Made by a program: the position numbers and the translations under genes. Positions 16,316-25,170 of a stretch of 64,000 nt of DNA are shown piece by piece; within the stretch, counting starts at the first letter, position 1; every line of letters starts with the position of its first letter. The stretch is from assembly GCF_014191375.1 (NCBI RefSeq), contig NZ_JACHWN010000001.1, positions 1 to 64,000 of the forward strand, written 5' to 3'. The notes under the pieces are model-generated. The model searched no databases. It had not been told where the DNA came from and saw only the letters and a list, made by a program, of their open reading frames with translations. Origin of the DNA: Mesorhizobium sp. RMAD-H1. GTDB lineage: Bacteria; Pseudomonadota; Alphaproteobacteria; Rhizobiales; Rhizobiaceae.

Positions 16316-18808
16316 ATGATGAACCTTGCCGAATATCGCCGCACCGCCACCCGTCTCGCCGACTATCTGCCCTGGGCCGGGCTGGTTGGCTCCGGCGTAG
16401 TGCTCAACAAGGACGGCTCATTTCAGCGCACCGCAAAGTTTCGCGGCCCCGATCTGGATTCAGCTGTCACCGCCGAGTTGGTCGCCGTCGCCGGCCGCAT
16501 CAACAATGCCGTGCGCCGCCTCGGCTCCGGCTGGAGCATTTTCGTCGAAGCGCAACGTAGCGAGGCGGCGACCTATCCCGATAGCCGGTTTCCCGACGCG
16601 GCGTCGGCGCTGGTCGACGCCGAACGGAAGGCCGGGTTCGAGGAAGCGGGCACGCACTTCGTGTCTGGCTACTTCCTCACCTTCCTCTATCTGCCGCCCG
16701 CCGAGGACGCCGCCCGCACTGAGGCCTGGCTCTATGAGGGCCGCGAGCAAGCCGGCGTCAATCCATGGGAGGCTCTGCGCAGCTTCACGGATCGCACCGA
16801 CCGCGTGCTGGCGCTGCTCGACGGCTTCATGCCGGAGTGCCACTGGCTCGATGACAGCGACACACTGACCTATCTGCATTCCACCATCTCGAGCAACCGG
16901 CATCGCGTGCGAGTGCCCGAAATAGCCATGCACCTCGATGCGCTGCTGGCCGATCAACCGTTGACCGGCGGGCTCGAGCCGCGCCTTGGCGATCGGCATT
17001 TGCGCGTGCTGACCATCGTCGGCTTCCCGACCGCCACGACGCCCGGCCTGCTCGACGAGATGAACCGGCTGGCTTTCCCGTATCGCTGGTCCACCCGCGC
17101 CATCTTGCTCGACAAGACCGACGCGACACGGCTGCTGACCAAAATCCGCAGGCAGTGGTTCGCCAAGCGTAAAAGCATCGCGGCGATCCTCAAGGAAGTG
17201 ATGACCAACGAGCAATCCGCGCTCGTGGACACCGACGCCTCCAACAAAGCAGCCGACGCCGACATGGCCTTGCAAGAGCTCGGCGCGGACGTCGCCGGCA
17301 TGGCCTACGTCACGGCCACCGTCACCGTATGGGATACCGACCCGCGCATTGCCGACGAGAAATTGCGCCTGGTCGAGAAGATCGTTCAAGGTCGCGATTT
17401 CACGGCCATGCCGGAATCCGTCAACGCTGTCGATGCCTGGCTCGGCTCGTTGCCCGGACATGCTTACGCGAATGTCCGCCAGCCGCCCGTCTCGACGCTC
17501 AATCTCGCCCACATGATCCCCCTCAGTGCCGTGTGGGCGGGGCCGGAACGGAATGACCATCTCGGTGCGCCCCCCTTGCTTTACGGCAAGACCGAGGGAA
17601 GCACTCCGTTCCGGCTTTCCCTTCATATCGGCGATGTGGGGCACACGCTCGTCATCGGTCCGACCGGCGCGGGCAAGTCCGTGCTGCTCGCGCTCATGGC
17701 CTTGCAGTTCCGGCGCTATGCCGGAAGTCAGGTGTTCGCCTTCGACTTCGGTGGTTCGATCCGCGCCGCGGCGCTCGCCATGGGCGGCGACTGGCACGAC
17801 CTCGGCGGTGGCCTGACCGAAGGGGAGGATGGTTTGGTTTCGCTACAGCCGCTCACCCACATCGACGACACCTACGAACGCGCCTGGGCGGCCGACTGGA
17901 TCGTCGCCATCCTGATGCGCGAAGGCATCGCGATCACGCCCGAAGTGAAGGAACATATCTGGACGGCGTTGACCTCGCTGGCGTCCGCGCCGATCGAGGA
18001 ACGCACCATCACCGGCCTCAGCGTCCTGCTCCAGTCGAACGACTTGAAGCAGGCATTGCGCCCGTTCTGCGTCGGCGGCGCCTATGGTCGGCTGCTCGAT
18101 GCCGAACGCGAACATCTCGGTTCTGCGGATGTGCAGGCATTCGAGATCGAGGGCCTTGTCGGGACCGGCGCGGCGCCGGTTGTGCTCGCCTATCTCTTCC
18201 ATCGTATCGGCGACCGGCTCGACGGCCGCCCGACGCTGCTCATCATCGACGAGGGCTGGCTTGCGCTGGATGATGAGGGGTTTGCCAGCCAGCTTCGCGA
18301 ATGGCTGAAGACGCTCAGGAAGAAAAACGCCAGCGTCATCTTCGCCACGCAAAGCCTGTCGGACATCGACGGCAGCAACATCGCGCCCGCCATCATCGAG
18401 AGTTGCCCGACACGGCTGCTCCTGCCGAATGAGCGCGCCATCGAGCCGCAGATCACGGCCATCTATCGTCGCTTCGGCCTCAATGACCGTCAGATCGAAA
18501 TCCTCGCGCGGGCCACGCCTAAGCGCGACTACTACTGCCAGTCGCGGCGTGGCAATCGCCTGTTCGAGTTGGGCCTGTCCGAAGTCGGCCTCGCGCTCTG
18601 CGCCGCGTCCTCCAAAACCGATCAGGCCGCCATCGAACGCATCGTCGCCGAGCATGGCCGCGCCGGTTTTCTTGCCGCCTGGCTGCGCCTGCGCGGCGTC
18701 GATTGGGCGGCCGATCTGATCCCGAACCTCACCAATCTCGCCGACCGGCCGGACACCGCCGCGCCAGTTGCGCGGGACACCCCCCAAGCAGAGGAGACCC
18801 TTCCATGA
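16316..18808 (+). CDS. trbE: TrbE, VirB4-like conjugation ATPase
   Basis: Large ATPase of the mating-pair apparatus (830 residues). Walker A is IGPTGAGKSVLLALMALQF near residue 446, and Walker B is LLIIDEGWLALDDEGF near residue 641. C-terminal motif ATQSLSDIDGS is typical of VirB4 proteins. Start: ATG 16316 has GGAGG seven bases upstream; the frame is open back to 16250 inside trbD, but that is unlikely to be used. The end overlaps trbJ by ATGA. Confidence 0.95.
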   Translation: MMNLAEYRRTATRLADYLPWAGLVGSGVVLNKDGSFQRTAKFRGPDLDSAVTAELVAVAGRINNAVRRLGSGWSIFVEAQRSEAATYPDSRFPDAASALVDAERKAGFEEAGTHFVSGYFLTFLYLPPAEDAARTEAWLYEGREQAGVNPWEALRSFTDRTDRVLALLDGFMPECHWLDDSDTLTYLHSTISSNRHRVRVPEIAMHLDALLADQPLTGGLEPRLGDRHLRVLTIVGFPTATTPGLLDEMNRLAFPYRWSTRAILLDKTDATRLLTKIRRQWFAKRKSIAAILKEVMTNEQSALVDTDASNKAADADMALQELGADVAGMAYVTATVTVWDTDPRIADEKLRLVEKIVQGRDFTAMPESVNAVDAWLGSLPGHAYANVRQPPVSTLNLAHMIPLSAVWAGPERNDHLGAPPLLYGKTEGSTPFRLSLHIGDVGHTLVIGPTGAGKSVLLALMALQFRRYAGSQVFAFDFGGSIRAAALAMGGDWHDLGGGLTEGEDGLVSLQPLTHIDDTYERAWAADWIVAILMREGIAITPEVKEHIWTALTSLASAPIEERTITGLSVLLQSNDLKQALRPFCVGGAYGRLLDAEREHLGSADVQAFEIEGLVGTGAAPVVLAYLFHRIGDRLDGRPTLLIIDEGWLALDDEGFASQLREWLKTLRKKNASVIFATQSLSDIDGSNIAPAIIESCPTRLLLPNERAIEPQITAIYRRFGLNDRQIEILARATPKRDYYCQSRRGNRLFELGLSEVGLALCAASSKTDQAAIERIVAEHGRAGFLAAWLRLRGVDWAADLIPNLTNLADRPDTAAPVARDTPQAEETLP

Positions 18809-19590
18809 TCCGTATTCCCATTTCCCGCATGGCTGGCGCTACGACGCTGGCCATGACGCTCGCCATGCCCGTCGCGCTGTCGCCCATGCTGACAAGCCCG
18901 GCCCATGCGCAATTCGGTTTCGGCCGGATCGTCTTCGATCCGTCCAACTATGCCGAAAACGTGCTCACGGCCGCGCGGACGCTGGAGCAGATCAACAATC
19001 AGATCCAGAGCCTCCAGAACGAGGCGACGATGCTCATCAACCAGGCCCGCAATCTCGCGAGCCTGCCTTATTCCTCGCTCCAGACGTTGCAGCAGAACGT
19101 GCAGCGCACGCAGCAGCTCCTGAGCCAGGCGCAGAATATCGCCTTCGACGTCCAGAACATCGACCAGATGTTCCAGAGCAAATACGGAAACGTTTCGTTG
19201 TCGGCGACTGATCAGCAGCTTGTCGCGGATGCCCGCAGCCGCTGGCAGAACACCGTGGGCGGTTTGCAAGACGCCATGCGCGTGCAGGCTGGCGTCGTCG
19301 GCAATATCGACAGCAATCGCACGCAGATGTCGGCGCTTGTCGGCCAGAGCCAGGGTGCGACCGGCGCATTGCAGGCGACGCAGGTCGGCAACCAGCTTCT
19401 CGCGCTCCAGTCGCAGCAGCTTTCCGACCTGATCGCGCTGATGTCCGCCAATGGCCGCGCCAGCGCCCTGAGCGAAGCCGAGCGGGCCACCGCGGCCGAG
19501 CAGGGCCGTGTCCAGCGCCAGCGCTTCCTGACGCCCGGCTCCGGCTATCAGCCGGGCAGTGCGCGGATGTTCGGCAACGGCAACAACTGA
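18805..19590 (+). CDS. trbJ: TrbJ, VirB5-like periplasmic transfer protein
   Basis: A 261-residue secreted protein. Signal peptide of about 32 residues ends MLTSPAHAQ. The body is strongly helical and rich in Gln, Asn and Ala with coiled-coil character (LEQINNQIQSLQNEATMLI and further repeats), as in VirB5/TrbJ pilus-tip proteins. The FDPSNYAENV motif right after the signal peptide is characteristic of the family. ATGA overlap with trbE. Confidence 0.92.
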   Translation: MIRIPISRMAGATTLAMTLAMPVALSPMLTSPAHAQFGFGRIVFDPSNYAENVLTAARTLEQINNQIQSLQNEATMLINQARNLASLPYSSLQTLQQNVQRTQQLLSQAQNIAFDVQNIDQMFQSKYGNVSLSATDQQLVADARSRWQNTVGGLQDAMRVQAGVVGNIDSNRTQMSALVGQSQGATGALQATQVGNQLLALQSQQLSDLIALMSANGRASALSEAERATAAEQGRVQRQRFLTPGSGYQPGSARMFGNGNN

Positions 19591-19609
19591 CGAACGGAAG
19601 GGACACCAG

Positions 19610-19897
19610 ATGGACGGCAAGATGCTGGCGCGGCTGGGCGCGATCATATTCGTCGCCATCGCCATCACCGCCACGGTGATCGAGATGAGCCGCAAGGACG
19701 AACCTGCGCCGACCCGACCGGTTCCAGCGCTTGGGCCTCCTGTCGACCCGCTGCGCCAGAGTCTGCGCCGTTGTCAGCGGATGGGCGAGGTGGCGCTAAG
19801 CGATCCCGACTGCCTCGCCACCTGGGCCGAGAACCGCGACCGCTTCTTGCGCCGCGCGCCTGCGCCCACCGCGCCCCAATCCGTGGGAGGGCAGTGA
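19610..19897 (+). CDS. TrbK-alt, putative entry-exclusion protein
   Basis: A 95-residue protein with one N-terminal membrane segment (ARLGAIIFVAIAITATVIEM) and a periplasmic tail containing two cysteines (RRCQRMGEVALSDPDCLATW). It matches the TrbK-alt type found between trbJ and trbL in alphaproteobacterial elements. Family role: blocks redundant mating between cells that already carry the element. ATG 19610 has GGAAGGGA upstream. Confidence 0.85.
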   Translation: MDGKMLARLGAIIFVAIAITATVIEMSRKDEPAPTRPVPALGPPVDPLRQSLRRCQRMGEVALSDPDCLATWAENRDRFLRRAPAPTAPQSVGGQ

Positions 19898-19900
19898 GCC

Positions 19901-21274
19901 ATGCAAGGCGCGGGCGTCATCGACAATTTCCTCGGGGTCTTCACCTCCTATATCGACAGCGGCTTCGGCCTGCTCGGCGGCGAAGTGGCGTTTATCGCCA
20001 CGACGCTCATCGTCATCGACGTGACGCTGGCCGCGCTGTTCTGGAGCTGGGGCGCCGATGACGACATCATCGCGCGCTTGGTGAAGAAGACCCTGTTCGT
20101 CGGCGTCTTCGCCTATCTCATCGGCAATTGGAACAGCCTCGCCAAGATTGTCTTCGACAGCTTCGCCGGCCTCGGCCTTAAAGGTTCGGGCACGAGCTTC
20201 ACCGCGCAAGACCTGATGCGGCCCGGCAAGGTCGCGCAGACCGGGCTGGATGCCGCGCGCCCACTGCTCGATTCCATCTCCGACCTGATGGGCTACTGGT
20301 CTTTCTTCGAGAATTTCATCCAGATCGCCTGCCTCATGTTCGCATGGGCTCTGGTGCTGCTCGCCTTCTTCATCCTGGCCGTGCAGCTCTTCGTGACGCT
20401 CATCGAGTTCAAGCTGACGACGCTCGCGGGCTTCGTGCTGATCCCGTTCGGCCTGTTCGGCAAAACCGCCTTCATGGCCGAGCGTGTACTTGGCAATGTC
20501 ATCTCGTCCGGCATCAAGGTGCTGGTGCTCGCCGTCATCATCGGCATTGGCTCGACGCTGTTCTCGCAGTTCACCGCCGGCTTCGGCGGCCAAACTCCAT
20601 CCGTCGACGACGCCATGGCGATCCTTCTGGCCGCACTTTCCCTTCTCGGTCTCGGAGTCTTCGGTCCCGGCATCGCCTCCGGCCTCGTCAGCGGCGGACC
20701 GCAGCTCGGCGCTGGTGCTGCCGTCGGCACTGGCCTTGCCGCAGGCGGCATGGTGCTGGCGGGTGGAGCGGCCGCTGGTGGCGCGGCCATGCTCGGTGCG
20801 AAGGGTGGAGCCGCAGCGCTCTCCGGTGGTGCCGCAGCAGTGCGAGGCAGTGTCGCCGCCGCAGGAGCTGCATCCGCCGCCTACAGTGTCGGCGCACTCG
20901 GCCAGTCCGGCGGGGCCGGCGTTGCCTCCGGCCTCGGCGGTGTCGCGCGTGCCGCTGGATCGGCGGCCATCTCGCCCTTGAAGCGCGCGGCCGGACGCGC
21001 TTCCGAATCCGTCAAATCCAGTTTTACCGATGGCGCACGCGCGGCCTTTGGCGTGACGGGCGGCTCATCCACCGCAGGCACGGTCAGCGGCGCAAGCGCG
21101 CCCCCCGCGGCCGCAGCGCCGGCTTCCCCCGCCGGTTCTCCGGCCTGGGCGCAGCGCATGCAGCGCGGCCAGGCGCTCAACCACGGCACGACCATGGCCG
21201 CCCATGCGGTGCGCTCCGGCGACAGCCACGGCTCCGGCTCTTCCGTCAACCTTTCCGAAAGTGACCGCTCATGA
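19901..21274 (+). CDS. trbL: TrbL, VirB6-like polytopic channel protein
   Basis: A 457-residue inner-membrane protein. At least five hydrophobic segments lie in residues 25-260 (for example VAFIATTLIVIDVTLAALFW and FAWALVLLAFFILAVQLFV). The C-terminal 180 residues are low-complexity, rich in Ala, Gly and Ser, as usual for TrbL. It forms part of the inner-membrane DNA channel. Start is three bases after trbK; end overlaps trbF by ATGA. Confidence 0.93.
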   Translation: MQGAGVIDNFLGVFTSYIDSGFGLLGGEVAFIATTLIVIDVTLAALFWSWGADDDIIARLVKKTLFVGVFAYLIGNWNSLAKIVFDSFAGLGLKGSGTSFTAQDLMRPGKVAQTGLDAARPLLDSISDLMGYWSFFENFIQIACLMFAWALVLLAFFILAVQLFVTLIEFKLTTLAGFVLIPFGLFGKTAFMAERVLGNVISSGIKVLVLAVIIGIGSTLFSQFTAGFGGQTPSVDDAMAILLAALSLLGLGVFGPGIASGLVSGGPQLGAGAAVGTGLAAGGMVLAGGAAAGGAAMLGAKGGAAALSGGAAAVRGSVAAAGAASAAYSVGALGQSGGAGVASGLGGVARAAGSAAISPLKRAAGRASESVKSSFTDGARAAFGVTGGSSTAGTVSGASAPPAAAAPASPAGSPAWAQRMQRGQALNHGTTMAAHAVRSGDSHGSGSSVNLSESDRS

Positions 21275-21960
21275 GCATCTTCAAACGACCATCGACCCAT
21301 TACGGCAAATCGCCGGAACCCGAGACGCCTTACCAGAAGGCCGCGCAGGTCTGGGACGAGCGAATCGGCTCGGCACGCGTGCAGGCGAAAAACTGGCGCT
21401 ACATGGCCTTCGGCTCGCTGATCCTGTCGGCCGGCTTCGCCGCCGCCCTTGTCTGGCAATCGGCGCGTGGGACCGTCGTGCCCTGGGTGGTGCAGGTCGA
21501 CCGCCTTGGCCAGGCACAGACCGTCGCGCCGGCCGTCACCGACTATCGGCCGACCGATCCGCAGATCGCATTCCATCTCGGCCGCTTCATCGAACAGGTC
21601 CGCGCGATTCCGGCCGATGCCATCATCGTCCGGCAAAACTGGCTACGTGCGTATGAGTTCACTACCGACCGGGGTGCGGCGGCGCTCAACGACTATGCCC
21701 GCGCCAACGACCCCTTCACGCGTGTCGGCCGCCAGCAGATCGCCGTCGAGGTATCGTCGGTCATTCGGGCCTCTCCCGACAGCTTCCGCGTCGCGTGGAC
21801 TGAACGCCACTACGAGAACGGCCAGCTCTCCACGACCGAGCGATGGACCGCGATCCTGACCATCGTGATCCAGACGCCACGCGATGCCGAGCGCCTGCGC
21901 GCCAATCCGCTCGGCATCTACGTCAACGCCATCAACTGGTCGCGGGAGATGAGCCGATGA
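21271..21960 (+). CDS. trbF: TrbF, VirB8-like scaffold protein
   Basis: A 229-residue bitopic inner-membrane protein: cytoplasmic N terminus (TPYQKAAQVWDERIGSARVQ), one membrane segment near residues 45-65, then a periplasmic NTF2-like domain (residues 75-225), the VirB8/TrbF plan. It nucleates assembly of the outer channel proteins TrbG and TrbI, which follow directly. Both boundaries are ATGA overlaps. Confidence 0.93.
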   Translation: MSIFKRPSTHYGKSPEPETPYQKAAQVWDERIGSARVQAKNWRYMAFGSLILSAGFAAALVWQSARGTVVPWVVQVDRLGQAQTVAPAVTDYRPTDPQIAFHLGRFIEQVRAIPADAIIVRQNWLRAYEFTTDRGAAALNDYARANDPFTRVGRQQIAVEVSSVIRASPDSFRVAWTERHYENGQLSTTERWTAILTIVIQTPRDAERLRANPLGIYVNAINWSREMSR

Positions 21961-22982
21961 CTATGCTTCTCCCCGAACGCAATCCCGATTGCGAAACTTC
22001 GCTTTTCCGTAAAACCGGATTGGCGGCTTTGCTGCTCTCCGCAACCGTGCTGGCCGGCTGCGCCACCACTAGCCCGCAGTTCAGCTACGACGCAGATGTG
22101 CCGGCGCTGCCCGCGGTGCAGGCCGCCGCCACGAACGACCGGCCCAGACCGTTGCACACGCCGCCTGCATGGACGGTCGCGCGCGGTGGTGCCGCTGCCG
22201 GAACGCCGGCAGGCCGTGTCGAGAATGCCAATGCCGCCGCGCGTGTCGAGCCACGCCGCGAGGGCTACTACAACGCCATCCAGATCTTCCCGTGGAGCGA
22301 AGGCGCGCTCTATCAGGTCTATGCGGCCGTCGGGCAGATCACTAGCATCGCGCTGGAGCCGGGCGAGAGCCTGACCGGCGCGGGGCCGATCGCCGCCGGC
22401 GACACCGCGCGCTGGATCATCGGCGACACGGAGAGTGGCAGCGGCGCGACCCGCCGTGTCCATATCCTCGTCAAGCCGACCCGGCCGGACATTTCGACCA
22501 ACCTCGTCGTCACCACCGACCGGCGCACCTACATGATCGAGCTGCGCGCGCGGGAATCGCTCTACATGCCCGCCGTCGCCTGGGCCTATCCCGCGCCGCC
22601 GGCCGGGCAGCGGCAGACGGCTCCCGCCGCGACGATCATCCCGGCCGAGGCCGCGCGCAACTACCGTTACGGCCTGACCGGCGACAATCCGCCGTGGCGG
22701 CCGATCTCCGTCTTCGACGATGGCCGCCGTGTCTATGTCGTCTTCCCACGCGGCGTCGTGCAGGGCGAGATGCCGCCGATCTTCGTGCTCGGCTCCGACG
22801 GTGAGCCGCAGATCGTCAACAGCCGCATCCACCAGAACGTCCTGATCGTCGACCGCCTATTCGGCGCGGCCGAGCTCCGCCTTGGCGGCGGCGACCGCCA
22901 GCAGACGGTTAGGATCGTCCGCATAAACCCGACGCGGACGAGCACGGCAACCGCGGCGACCACAGGAGGGCCGTCGTCATGA
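21957..22982 (+). CDS. trbG: TrbG, VirB9-like outer-membrane channel protein with a lipobox
   Basis: A 341-residue secreted protein. The VirB9/TrbG region starts near residue 100 (GYYNAIQIFPWSEGALYQVY) and ends with the C-terminal beta domain (YGLTGDNPPWRPISVFDDGR, VYVVFPRG). It contributes to the outer-membrane core pore. Odd feature: the signal peptide ends LLLSATVLAGCATT, a clear lipobox with Cys37. No trbH (the VirB7-like lipoprotein gene) is present in the operon, so TrbG may supply its own lipid anchor. ATGA overlaps on both sides. Confidence 0.92.
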   Translation: MTMLLPERNPDCETSLFRKTGLAALLLSATVLAGCATTSPQFSYDADVPALPAVQAAATNDRPRPLHTPPAWTVARGGAAAGTPAGRVENANAAARVEPRREGYYNAIQIFPWSEGALYQVYAAVGQITSIALEPGESLTGAGPIAAGDTARWIIGDTESGSGATRRVHILVKPTRPDISTNLVVTTDRRTYMIELRARESLYMPAVAWAYPAPPAGQRQTAPAATIIPAEAARNYRYGLTGDNPPWRPISVFDDGRRVYVVFPRGVVQGEMPPIFVLGSDGEPQIVNSRIHQNVLIVDRLFGAAELRLGGGDRQQTVRIVRINPTRTSTATAATTGGPSS

Positions 22983-24106
22983 GCGACACCGAAACCAACG
23001 CCGCGCCGATGCGGCTGCGCGCCGAACCGCCGCGCGTCACGCGCCTGTCCCGCAAAATGCTCGCCGGCGTCGGCGCGGCAGCACTTCTCGGGATCGGCGG
23101 AGCGCTGATCTACGCGCTCCAGACCCGCGACGCGGGACCGGGCGGCGAAGAACTCTATTCGACCGAGAACCGGCCCACGGCGGACGGGCTGTCCGGCCTG
23201 CCGCGCGACTATACCGGCCCGATCTTGGGGCCGGCATTGCCCGGCGATCTCAGCCGCCCGATCCTCAATGCGCAGAACAGAGGACAGCCGGTTGCGCCGC
23301 CCGTCATGACGACGCCCGCCGTCGATCCGGAGGAACAGCGTCGACTCGCCGAAGAGGAAGCGGCGCGTGTCAGCCGTGTCTTTTTCCAGACTGCGCCGGG
23401 AACTGGTGCCGCCACGCCGGGCGTCGCTGGCCTTGGTCTCGCCGGGCAACCCGGTGCGACCGGCGCGCAGGATCGGCACGCGGCTTTCCTCAATGGCCCG
23501 GTCGACCGGCGCACTGTCGCGGCCGATCGCGTCATGCCGCCGGCATCGCCCTACATCCTTCAGGCTGGAGCCGTCATACCGGCGGCGCTCATTACCGGCA
23601 TCCGTTCGGACCTGCCAGGCCAGATCACGGCCCAGGTGACGGAGAACGTCTATGACAGCCCGACCGGCAGCTTGCTGCTGATCCCGCAGGGCACTCGCAT
23701 CATCGGCCAGTACGATGACGGCGTGACCTTCGGCCAGCGGAGAGTGCTACTGGTCTGGAACCGCCTGATCCTGCCGGGCGGCCGCTCCATCGTTCTCGAG
23801 CGCCAGCCCGGCGCGGACGCAAGCGGCTATGCGGGGCTTGAGGATGGCGTCGATTATCATTGGTGGGATCTGATGAAGGCGGCCGGGCTCTCGACCTTGC
23901 TTTCTGTCGGCACGGAGTTGGCGACCGACGACGAGGACCGCCTATTTCGCGCCATCCGCGACGGTGCACACGACACCATCAATCAGGCCGGGCAGCAGAT
24001 CATCCAGCGCCAGTTGCAGGTCGCGCCGACGCTGACCATCCGGCCGGGCTTCCCGGTCAGGGTTATCGTGACGCGCGACCTGATATTCGAGAATGCCGGA
24101 GGTTAA
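22979..24106 (+). CDS. trbI: TrbI, VirB10-like energy-transducing channel protein
   Basis: A 375-residue protein spanning from the inner to the outer membrane. There is a cytoplasmic N terminus, one membrane segment near residues 29-47 (MLAGVGAAALLGIGGALIYAL), a proline-rich periplasmic linker, and the C-terminal VirB10/TrbI beta-barrel domain from about residue 185 (YILQAGAVIPAALITGIRSD, LLIPQGTRIIGQYD). ATGA overlap with trbG; the stop overlaps the DUF2274 start by one base. Confidence 0.94.
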   Translation: MSDTETNAAPMRLRAEPPRVTRLSRKMLAGVGAAALLGIGGALIYALQTRDAGPGGEELYSTENRPTADGLSGLPRDYTGPILGPALPGDLSRPILNAQNRGQPVAPPVMTTPAVDPEEQRRLAEEEAARVSRVFFQTAPGTGAATPGVAGLGLAGQPGATGAQDRHAAFLNGPVDRRTVAADRVMPPASPYILQAGAVIPAALITGIRSDLPGQITAQVTENVYDSPTGSLLLIPQGTRIIGQYDDGVTFGQRRVLLVWNRLILPGGRSIVLERQPGADASGYAGLEDGVDYHWWDLMKAAGLSTLLSVGTELATDDEDRLFRAIRDGAHDTINQAGQQIIQRQLQVAPTLTIRPGFPVRVIVTRDLIFENAGG

Positions 24107-24330
24107 TGATGACGAAGCTGAAGCTCGGCCCGCTAGCAGATGACAAGCCGGTGAAGGTGGCGGTGGAACTGCCCGCGCCGCTTCACCGCGATCTGGCCAC
24201 CTATGCCGAAGTATTGGCTCGCGAGACCGGCCAACCGGTCGCCGATCCCGTGAAGCTGATCGTGCCGATGCTGGAGCGCTTCATCGCCACGGACCGTGGC
24301 TTTGCCAAGGCGCGCCGATCAATGGGCTAG
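24106..24330 (+). CDS. DUF2274 protein at the end of the trb operon
   Basis: A 74-residue protein (KLKLGPLADDKPVKVAVELP, then LHRDLATYAEVLARETGQ). DUF2274 proteins are found almost only right after trbI in these elements. The N-terminal strand followed by two helices resembles a ribbon-helix-helix, so DNA binding is possible but unproven. GGAGG overlaps the trbI end and serves ATG 24106 or 24109. Last gene of the operon. Confidence 0.85.
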   Translation: MMTKLKLGPLADDKPVKVAVELPAPLHRDLATYAEVLARETGQPVADPVKLIVPMLERFIATDRGFAKARRSMG

Positions 24331-24369
24331 AGCAGCCCCGCGGTCGTCTGCCGAAATGCTGGAGATGGG

Positions 24370-24640
24370 TGAGTGCTTAGCCTGACAGGGCCGCTCCAGA
24401 CCATGTGCCTGTCCCGATGGCCCAAATCGTGTTGATGGCCGAAGCCAGTTTCGGTTTGGGTTTCTCAGTCTTAAAGGCAGTTTCTGTTTCCATGTGGTTC
24501 TCCCTTCCATTCGACGCTGACAGCAGTGCAACGGCATAAGCCATGCCCCAGAGGGCAATGAAGGTTAGAAGGCCACCGAGACAGAGAACATGAAGGGGAA
24601 TCGAACCCCAACCCATCAGACCTGTCAGGCTAAACACTCA
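24370..24640. repeat. Small cassette bounded by 20-bp inverted repeats
   Basis: TGAGTGCTTAGCCTGACAGG at 24370-24389 recurs inverted at 24621-24640 with one mismatch (19 of 20). The enclosed DNA is visibly less GC-rich than the trb genes and contains one leftward small reading frame whose GTG start lies in one repeat and TAA stop in the other. No target-site duplication is obvious. It could be a MITE-like insertion or a gene cassette with a regulatory inverted repeat. Confidence 0.55.
24377..24637 (-). CDS. Small predicted membrane protein inside the inverted-repeat cassette
   Basis: An 86-residue frame from GTG 24637; ATG 24616 (79 residues) has AGG a few bases upstream and is the likelier start. 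A membrane segment spans about residues 14-42 (IPLHVLCLGGLLTFIALWGM and AYAVALL), followed by a polar KTEKPKPK stretch and a second mildly hydrophobic end (INTIWAIGTGTWSGAAL). I do not recognise a family. It is antiparallel to the trb operon and fits the cassette almost exactly. It may be real or a chance frame. Confidence 0.4.
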   Translation of the reverse strand: MFSLTGLMGWGSIPLHVLCLGGLLTFIALWGMAYAVALLSASNGRENHMETETAFKTEKPKPKLASAINTIWAIGTGTWSGAALSG

Positions 24641-24784
24641 CTCAAATTATATGGATGGCGTCGAGCGTTCAGACAAGAAGAGCCGCGCATCCATCTCATG
24701 CATGTCGCATCGACTGTCGAGGCTTGTCGCGGAGTGCCGCCAGCGTACAGGCACAAATGCGGCACGCTACACACCGTCAATCTC

Positions 24785-24846
24785 CCTCCATGGTTCGCTT
24801 AATTCCGGGCGTTCAGCCGCGCGGAATCGAGCAGCGAACCACGGAG
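24785..24846 (+). promoter_or_regulatory. Hairpin masking the ribosome-binding site of the integration operon
   Basis: CCTCCATGGTTCGCT (24785-24799) can pair with AGCGAACCACGGAGG (24832-24846), 14 of 15 positions, with a second inner pairing ATTCC/GGAAT. The right arm ends in GGAGG, the Shine-Dalgarno of the gene at 24853. In RNA the stem would hide that site, which suggests translational control of the operon that ends in the recombinase. It might instead be a DNA operator. Confidence 0.55.
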
Positions 24847-24852
24847 GATTCC

Positions 24853-25170
24853 ATGCGCGCGAAGAGCCGTCACGCTCGAAAGGGCCGCCCGTCACAGCCT
24901 GCCCCGAAGACACTGCCCGACGATCTTTACGATTATTGCGACGATTCTCAGCCAAAGAACGGCCCGCAACGAGCCGCAACGCCGATTCTCGGCCCGCATA
25001 GGCAGAGGATGCGCGTCACCGACGACTGGCCCGAGCACATTCCGGTGACCGAAGCCGAGATCCAGGTGTTCGAGCGCTGGTTCAGCGATGTCTTTGACGA
25101 ACTGCTAAGCCCGAGAAGGTCGCACGTCGGCTTGCATATCTTATCACAATCTGATAAGAAAATCCCATGA
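24853..25170 (+). CDS. Hypothetical protein, first gene of the integration operon
   Basis: A 105-residue protein I do not recognise. The N-terminal third is basic (RAKSRHARKGRPSQP), and the C-terminal third is likely helical (VTEAEIQVFERWFSDVFDELL). No membrane segment or cysteine motif is present. ATG 24853 has GGAGGA six bases upstream, itself in the right arm of a long hairpin. It ends by ATGA overlap with the TumE-like gene. Its place ahead of a toxin-antitoxin pair and an integrase hints at control or directionality, but that is only position. Confidence 0.6.
   Translation: MRAKSRHARKGRPSQPAPKTLPDDLYDYCDDSQPKNGPQRAATPILGPHRQRMRVTDDWPEHIPVTEAEIQVFERWFSDVFDELLSPRRSHVGLHILSQSDKKIP

Noticed and set aside
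24590-24620. tRNA-like T arm GGGGTTCGATTCCCC on the minus strand
   Set aside because: No matching acceptor, D or anticodon stems can be drawn; it is part of the small frame in the inverted-repeat cassette.
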